Shown: one piece after another, positions 6,212 through 10,924 of the stretch
Layout: each line of letters starts with the position of its first letter
Numbering within the stretch: the stretch's first letter is position 1
Origin: Chloroflexota bacterium
Lineage (GTDB): Bacteria; Chloroflexota; Anaerolineae; Anaerolineales; Anaerolineaceae
DNA length: 10,924 nt
Reading direction: 5' to 3'
Assembly (NCBI GenBank): GCA_021796375.1
Contig: JAJYJF010000036.1
Coordinates: 1 to 10,924, forward strand
The notes under the pieces: generated by a model
What the model was told of the DNA's origin: nothing
Databases searched by the model: none
The model's input: only the letters and a program-made list of their open reading frames with translations
Translations under genes and position numbers: made by a program

Positions 6212-7644
6212 TGCTGTCTTCTTTGCGCGCGCGCCTCTGGCTGACTTACCTGCTGCTGATCCTGGTCATCCTGGGGGCGATCGGCGGATCGCTTTTGCTC
6301 TTCGGGATCCGCTACAGCGGGTACATCCAGGCCGAAAACAAGCTGCGGGTAGCCGCCTCGGTCCTGGACACGCGCCTGGCGGACCTGCCGTCCTGGCAAA
6401 TTGCGGTGATCCAGCGGGCTGCCGAGCGCATCGACGCGAACCAGAAAGTTCGCGTGCTGCTGCTGTCTGGCAGCGGCGAAGTGCTGGTCGATTCGCGCGC
6501 GGGATCCGCCCCCGGGTTCGTGGGCTTGCGGCCGCCCTTCCACGTCCAGACCGAAGCTCAGATCACGCCGCTTTTCCTGCGCGATGCCAGCGGGAACCAG
6601 TGGCTGTACCGGATCGCCTCGCTCGCCGACGGCAGCTACCTGATGGTTGCCATCCCCCGGCCAAAGATCAACCTCAGCCTGCAGGGACTGCTCGCGGATG
6701 AGTTCCTGCTGGCCGGCTTCCGGGCGGGCGCGGTGGCGCTGGTCCTGTCGCTGATCCTGGTGGGGGTGATGGGGTGGTGGATCGCGTCGCCGCTCCGCCG
6801 GATGGCGGCGGCGGCCGGCGCGGTCGCCCGGGGAGAGTTCAAGCCCATCCCGCTGGAGGGACCGGGAGAGGTCCAGCAGCTTGCCCGGTCGTTCAATGAG
6901 ATGACGAACCGGGTTCAAATCGGGCAGAAATCCCAGCGAGATTTCGTCGCCAACGTTTCGCACGAGCTGAAGACGCCCCTGACGTCCATCCAGGGGTTCG
7001 CGCAGGCCATCCTGGACGGCACAGCCAGCACGCCGGAAGGCTTGCAGCAGGCCGCCTCGGTGATCTACAGCGAGGCGGGGCGGATGAACCGCCTGGTGCT
7101 GGACCTGCTGACCCTGGCCCGGCTGGACGCCGGGACCGCAAACCTGAAGCGGGAGCCCCTCGACCTGGGCGCGCTGCTGCGCGGGGCGGCTGAAAAGCTC
7201 ATCCCCCAGGCGCGGGACGCACAGGTAGACCTGCGGGTGGACCTGCCGCCGCTCAACGGGATCCTGGGGGACGAAGACCGCCTGGCCCAGGTTTTCACCA
7301 ACCTCCTGGATAACGCGATCAAGTACACCGGCGCGGGCGGCCGGATCCTGCTCACTGCCCGCCAAACCGCGGAGATGGTTGAGGTCAGCGTGGCGGATAA
7401 CGGCCCCGGGCTCTCCCCGGAAGATCAGGCGCAGATCTTTGAGCGTTTTTACCAGGCGGACAAATCGCGCCGGGGTGGGGGGAGCCGGGGCGTCGGGCTC
7501 GGGCTCGCGATCGCCCGGGAAATTGTCCAGGCACATGGTGGTACAATTGCGGTGGCGAGTGCGCCCGGTAAAGGCAGCAATTTCGTCGTTCGGTTCCCGG
7601 TTGTGCGGTCAGAAGATGCAGCCCTGGCCCGTAGAACAAAATAA
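6211..7644 (+). CDS. Membrane sensor histidine kinase (HAMP, PhoR/WalK-like)
   Basis: The 477-residue product is a bitopic sensor kinase: TM1 about 9-33, an extracytoplasmic sensor region about 35-165, TM2 about 170-191, and HAMP about 192-240. HisKA follows with the H-box VSHELKTPL (phospho-acceptor H251). The HATPase domain has the N-box (N368 in LLDNAIKYT), the G1 box DNGPG and the G2 box GVGLGLA. Everything needed for autophosphorylation and transfer to the adjacent response regulator is present. The sensor region resembles the mixed alpha/beta (PAS/Cache-like) fold common in PhoR-type kinases, but the signal is unknown. ATG at 6211 overlaps the regulator's TGA by one base; GTG at 6208 is an alternative start one codon earlier. 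Tight coupling with the regulator marks them as a cognate pair. The envelope genes downstream make a cell-surface signal plausible. Confidence 0.95.
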   Translation: MLSSLRARLWLTYLLLILVILGAIGGSLLLFGIRYSGYIQAENKLRVAASVLDTRLADLPSWQIAVIQRAAERIDANQKVRVLLLSGSGEVLVDSRAGSAPGFVGLRPPFHVQTEAQITPLFLRDASGNQWLYRIASLADGSYLMVAIPRPKINLSLQGLLADEFLLAGFRAGAVALVLSLILVGVMGWWIASPLRRMAAAAGAVARGEFKPIPLEGPGEVQQLARSFNEMTNRVQIGQKSQRDFVANVSHELKTPLTSIQGFAQAILDGTASTPEGLQQAASVIYSEAGRMNRLVLDLLTLARLDAGTANLKREPLDLGALLRGAAEKLIPQARDAQVDLRVDLPPLNGILGDEDRLAQVFTNLLDNAIKYTGAGGRILLTARQTAEMVEVSVADNGPGLSPEDQAQIFERFYQADKSRRGGGSRGVGLGLAIAREIVQAHGGTIAVASAPGKGSNFVVRFPVVRSEDAALARRTK

Positions 7645-7719
7645 ACCCCTCACCGGCCAGCCGCCATGCGCGGTACGGTCCGGGTCTCTCCAGGAAATTA
7701 CGCTGCCGGTTCGCGCGGA

Positions 7720-8703
7720 ATGCCCGTTGCCTCGATCGTCGTCCCCTGTTATAACGAGCAGCCAACCATCTGCCTGCTGCTGGAAGCAGTTTATAACCAG
7801 ACCTACCCGCGCGAGCAGATGGAAGTCATCGTTGCGGATGGGGGCTCGAGCGATGGGACGCGGGAGGCCATCCGGGGTTTTTGCGAGGCGCATCCGGACC
7901 TGCGGATCCGGGTGGTCGAGAACCCGCAGCGCATCATCCCGGCGGCGCTGAACCGGGCGATCGCGGCAGCCGGCGGCAAGTTTATCGTCCGCCTGGATGC
8001 CCATTCCGCACCGCAGCCGGATTATGTTGCGCGCTGCGTGGCTGCGCTGGAGGCCGGGTTGGGGACCAGCGTCGGCGGCGTCTGGGATATCCGGTCGGGA
8101 AATTCATCCTGGATGGCGCGGGCGATTGCGGCGGCGGCGGCCCACCCGCTGGGGGTTGGCGACGCGCGGTACCGCTATACCACCCGGGCGGGAAGCGTGG
8201 ACACGGTCCCATTTGGGGCATTTCCGCGGGCGCTGATCGATCAGATGGGTCCCTTCGATGAGACCCTGCTCACGAACGAGGATTACGAGTTTAATACCCG
8301 CATCCGCCGCCGTGGGGGTACGATCTGGTTGGACCCGCAGATCCGCTCCGTTTATTTCGCCCGGTCCGATCTGGGCGCGCTGGCCCGCCAGTACTGGCGC
8401 TACGGCTATTGGAAAGTTCGCATGCTCCGGCGCTATCCCGGGAGCATCCGCTGGCGCCAGGCCCTGCCGCCGGTTTTTGTCCTGAGCTTGCTGGGGCTGG
8501 CGGCGGGGGCGGTTTTTTCTCCCGCGTTTCGCTGGCTGCTGGCCGGGGAACTCGGCGTTTACGCAGGCGTCTTATTGGTAGCCGGTTTTCTTTCCTCTCT
8601 CCAGCGGATGGATTTTGCGTATCTCCTGGGCCTGCCGCTTGCCATCGCCGTCATGCACCTTTTCTGGGGGTCGGGCTTCTTATGGAGCCTGGTGAGAAAA
8701 TAA
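7720..8703 (+). CDS. Membrane-bound GT2 family glycosyltransferase
   Basis: The 327-residue product is a GT-A fold, family 2 glycosyltransferase that adds a sugar from a nucleotide donor to a lipid-linked or surface glycan at the inner face of the membrane. The N-terminal domain begins MPVASIVVPCYNE. It has the nucleotide-binding ADGGSSDGT block (D40), a metal-binding DxH-type motif (D93-A-H95), the acceptor-side NEDYEF block (E187, D188) and a QYWRYG segment (224-229) like the QxxRW motif of processive enzymes. Three hydrophobic C-terminal segments (about 248-267, 272-291, 299-322) anchor it. The overall layout resembles succinoglycan ExoA-type transferases; donor and acceptor are unknown. 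An in-frame ATG at 7666 would add 18 residues, but homologues usually start near this Met; neither start has a clear ribosome binding site. It lies 10 nt before the next gene. Confidence 0.92.
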   Translation: MPVASIVVPCYNEQPTICLLLEAVYNQTYPREQMEVIVADGGSSDGTREAIRGFCEAHPDLRIRVVENPQRIIPAALNRAIAAAGGKFIVRLDAHSAPQPDYVARCVAALEAGLGTSVGGVWDIRSGNSSWMARAIAAAAAHPLGVGDARYRYTTRAGSVDTVPFGAFPRALIDQMGPFDETLLTNEDYEFNTRIRRRGGTIWLDPQIRSVYFARSDLGALARQYWRYGYWKVRMLRRYPGSIRWRQALPPVFVLSLLGLAAGAVFSPAFRWLLAGELGVYAGVLLVAGFLSSLQRMDFAYLLGLPLAIAVMHLFWGSGFLWSLVRK

Positions 8704-8713
8704 GAGATAAATC

Positions 8714-10162
8714 GTGACCGATATCACCAAGACTGCCAAGCAAACTCGCAAGAAGTCGGTCGCATGGCGCGTGCGCCCCGGCGAGCAGCGCGTGCTGCTG
8801 CTTGTCGGAGACCTGATCGCCGCCTCCCTCGCCGAGCTCGGGGCCCTGTACGTCTGGGGGATGGGGGATTGGTTCGGGTTCAGCACCCGGTTCTTCACCG
8901 ACCGGGTCAGCCATACCCAACCCTGGTTTTTCTTCCTGCCCATCATCTGGATCATTTTTATGATCGAGCTGTACGATGTGCACCGCTCGCACAGCCGCGC
9001 GGATACCGACCGCGGCGTGTTCGTCTCGGCGGGGATTGCCCTGGCGGTCTACCTGCCGATCTACTTTCTCTCGAAAGGCGACAACCTGCCGCGGCTGGGA
9101 TTTGGAGCTTTCCTGCTCCTGGCGACTGTCCTGACTCTGATCTGGCGGAATTTGTTCATCTCGCTTTTCAGCACCCCGCGCTTTATGCGCCGGGTGCTCA
9201 TCGTGGGAGCCGGCCGCTCCGGGACCACCCTCCTGCGCGTTCTGGATGACCTGTGGCCTCCGCCGTTTTACGTAGTCGGCCTGATCGATGACGACGAGGA
9301 GAAGAAGGGCAGCCGGATTGGAAACTATCAGGTGCTGGGCGGCTGCGAGCACCTCCTGCAGATCGTCGAGGACGAATTCGTTTCAGACCTGATCTTTGCC
9401 ATCTCGGGCGAGTTGAACGCGGACATGTACCAGTCCATCCTGGACGCGGAGGAGCACGGGGTGGAGGTCACCACCATGCCGATCTTCTACGAGGAGACCC
9501 TGGGGCGTGTTCCGATCTTCCATCTCGATACGGACTGGATCCTGCGCTCCTTCATCGATCAGGCGCACGCCAGCGGCTTCTACGAGCTTTTCAAGCGCAT
9601 CGTCGATATCCTCGGCGGCCTGGCGGGCACTTTCATTCTCGGGCTGCTCCTGCCGGTGATCAGCCTGATGATCCTGCTCGATACCGGGTTTCCAATCTTT
9701 TTCACCCAGAAACGGCTCGGGAAAAATGGGAAGACTTACCCGATCCTTAAATTCCGCACCATGCGCCGGAATTCCGAGGGCGACGGCGAGGTGCGGGTCA
9801 CGACCCGCGACGACGACCGGATCACCCGCACGGGGACCTTCCTGCGCAGGAGCCACCTGGATGAGCTCCCCCAGTTTATCAACGTCTTGAAAGGGGAGAT
9901 GAGCCTGGTAGGGCCGCGAGCGGAGCGGTCCGAACTGGTATCCACCTTGCAGCACAACATCCCCTTCTACCGGGCGCGCCTGCTCGTTAAACCGGGCATC
10001 ACGGGCTGGGCGCAGGTGAATTTCGGGTATGCGGCCACCGTCGAGGACACGGCGGTCAAGCTGGAATACGACCTGTATTACATCAAGCACCGCAGCGTTT
10101 TGATGGATTTCGTCATCCTCCTGCGGACCGCAGGGACCGTTTTTGGCCTGCAAGGCCGTTGA
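8714..10162 (+). CDS. Polyprenyl-phosphate sugar-1-phosphate transferase (WbaP/PglC superfamily)
   Basis: This enzyme transfers a sugar-1-phosphate from a nucleotide sugar to undecaprenyl phosphate, the first step of exopolysaccharide, capsule or O-glycan assembly. The 482-residue product has the large-form layout: four N-terminal TM helices (about 26-49, 71-88, 101-119, 127-150), a Rossmann-like CoA_binding_3 region with GAGRSG at 165-170, then a membrane re-entrant helix (about 294-324). The catalytic domain contains QKRLGKNGKTYPILKFRTM (332-350), the Asp-Glu pair D383/E384 in LDELPQFINVLKGEMSLVGPR, and KPGITGWAQVNFGYA. The usual GPRPE reads GPRAE, a mild variant. A GTG start at 8714 is used, 10 nt after the upstream stop; no in-frame ATG is near. 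The sugar is not predictable. With the GT2 gene upstream it forms the start of a glycan assembly set that probably continues beyond the window. Confidence 0.95.
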   Translation: MTDITKTAKQTRKKSVAWRVRPGEQRVLLLVGDLIAASLAELGALYVWGMGDWFGFSTRFFTDRVSHTQPWFFFLPIIWIIFMIELYDVHRSHSRADTDRGVFVSAGIALAVYLPIYFLSKGDNLPRLGFGAFLLLATVLTLIWRNLFISLFSTPRFMRRVLIVGAGRSGTTLLRVLDDLWPPPFYVVGLIDDDEEKKGSRIGNYQVLGGCEHLLQIVEDEFVSDLIFAISGELNADMYQSILDAEEHGVEVTTMPIFYEETLGRVPIFHLDTDWILRSFIDQAHASGFYELFKRIVDILGGLAGTFILGLLLPVISLMILLDTGFPIFFTQKRLGKNGKTYPILKFRTMRRNSEGDGEVRVTTRDDDRITRTGTFLRRSHLDELPQFINVLKGEMSLVGPRAERSELVSTLQHNIPFYRARLLVKPGITGWAQVNFGYAATVEDTAVKLEYDLYYIKHRSVLMDFVILLRTAGTVFGLQGR

Positions 10163-10172
10163 GCAGGGGCGT

Positions 10173-10924
10173 ATGGCGGCGTTGACCGGCTCGCAGTGGG
10201 AAGAGTATTTACGCCAGTTTCCCGGCGCGCACCTCCTGCAGACGGCGCCCTGGGGGGAGTTGAAAGCCGGTTTTGGATGGCAGGCTGAGCGTTGGGCCGG
10301 CCAGACCGCGGGGGCGCAGATCTTGTTCCGGCGGCTGCCGCTGGGTTTCAGCATGGCTTACATCCCGAAGGGGCCGGTGGGGGAGGACTGGGCCGGCCTG
10401 TGGCCGGAGATCGATAAGCTGTGCCGGAAGCATCGCGCTGTCTTCTTGAAGGTCGAGCCGGATGCGTGGGAAAATGACCCGCCGGGATTCGAAAACCGCC
10501 TCCCGGGTTTTATCCCCAGCCCGTATTCCATCCAGCCGCGCCGGACGGTGGTGATCGACCTCCAGGCGGGCGAGGGGGAGCTCCTGGCGCGGATGAAACA
10601 AAAGACCCGCTACAACATCCACCTGGCCGAGAAAAAAGGCATCTCCGTCCGCGAGAGCGGCGACCTGGCTGCTTTCAGCCGGATGATGGCGCTCACCGGC
10701 CGGCGGGATGGGTTCGGGACCCATTCCCCGGAGTACTACCGCAGGGCGTACGAGCTGTTTTCCGCGGACGGGTCTTGCGCGCTGCTCCTGGCCGAGTTCC
10801 AGGGCCAGCCGATCGCCGGCCTGATGGTTTTCCGGCGCGGAAGGCGGGCCTGGTATCTGTACGGGGCCTCCAGCGAAATCGAAAGGAACCGGATGCCGGC
10901 TTACCTCTTGCAGTGGGAGGCCAT
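10173..10924 (+). CDS. FemAB/FemX-family peptidyltransferase, 3' end cut by window
   Basis: FemABX proteins use aminoacyl-tRNA to add amino acids to the peptidoglycan stem peptide (lipid II), building interpeptide bridges. The frame starts at ATG 10173, 10 nt after the upstream stop, with CAGGGG before it, and stays open for 250 codons to the window end. A first GNAT-like half (about 1-120) has LLQTAPWGELKA and the YIPKGPV segment at about 69-75. The second half begins with the family block MKQKTRYNIHLAEKKG (141-156), typical of FemX/MurM-like transferases, followed by LLLAEFQGQPIAGLMVF and the WYLYGASS block. About 80-100 residues of the usual length are still missing. In a glycan gene cluster it could also modify a surface glycan or act in a lipid-linked pathway, so the exact acceptor is open. 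It was found by reading the frame that runs off the end. Confidence 0.9.
   Translation, partial: MAALTGSQWEEYLRQFPGAHLLQTAPWGELKAGFGWQAERWAGQTAGAQILFRRLPLGFSMAYIPKGPVGEDWAGLWPEIDKLCRKHRAVFLKVEPDAWENDPPGFENRLPGFIPSPYSIQPRRTVVIDLQAGEGELLARMKQKTRYNIHLAEKKGISVRESGDLAAFSRMMALTGRRDGFGTHSPEYYRRAYELFSADGSCALLLAEFQGQPIAGLMVFRRGRRAWYLYGASSEIERNRMPAYLLQWEA

Noticed and set aside
6097..7536. 479-codon open frame on the minus strand opposite the sensor kinase
   Set aside because: A shadow of the kinase gene; its composition (rich in R, Q, P, G) is typical of an antisense frame, and all kinase motifs are on the plus strand.
7540..7560. GGTGGTACAATT inside the kinase gene, resembling a T-box word or a -10 element
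   Set aside because: It lies within the conserved AHGGTIAVAS block of the kinase, lacks T-box flanking structure, and has no -35 at a proper distance.
8651..9352. 233-codon minus-strand frame across the GT2 / sugar transferase junction
   Set aside because: It overlaps two well-supported plus-strand genes and shows no recognisable protein features.

Overview
The window looks like chromosomal DNA from a GC-rich, free-living bacterium. The best guess is the phylum Chloroflexota, possibly Anaerolineae. This rests on several indirect signs: a T-box leader in front of an aminoacyl-tRNA synthetase gene, high-GC coding, a Pro/Thr-rich 'PTxxPT' lipoprotein, a FemAB-type bridge transferase, and strong AACGGAGGA ribosome binding sites. 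The taxonomic call is inference; no 16S or other marker tree can be made from this window.

Left part (1-2800). The window opens inside a T-box riboswitch, whose 5' part is cut off. A stem III, the conserved T-box sequence and an intrinsic terminator precede leuS (leucyl-tRNA synthetase). An imperfect palindrome lies between the T-box terminator and the leuS ribosome binding site. After leuS come a perfect 26-nt palindrome and then a hairpin with T-runs on both strands. That hairpin serves as a shared terminator for leuS and the convergent lipoprotein gene.

Middle part (2800-5120). A minus-strand lipoprotein gene is divergent from a plus-strand creatininase-family hydrolase gene. A gene for a small secreted helical protein of unknown function follows, with its own strong ribosome binding site and a terminator hairpin.

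Right part (5120-end). Six plus-strand genes are packed tightly enough to be one transcription unit: ridA, an OmpR/PhoB-type response regulator, its membrane sensor kinase, a membrane GT2 glycosyltransferase, a polyprenyl-phosphate sugar-phosphate transferase (initiator of glycan assembly), and a FemAB-family aminoacyl/glycyl transferase cut by the window end. This reads as a cell-envelope module: a two-component system beside enzymes that start and extend a lipid-linked glycan and modify peptidoglycan or a related acceptor. No CRISPR, transposase, phage gene, tRNA or rRNA was seen. The items most worth checking are the ridA/two-component/envelope operon, the paired ACCGG boxes in front of two neighbouring genes, the shortened metal-ligand loop of the creatininase homologue, and the two palindromes flanking leuS.
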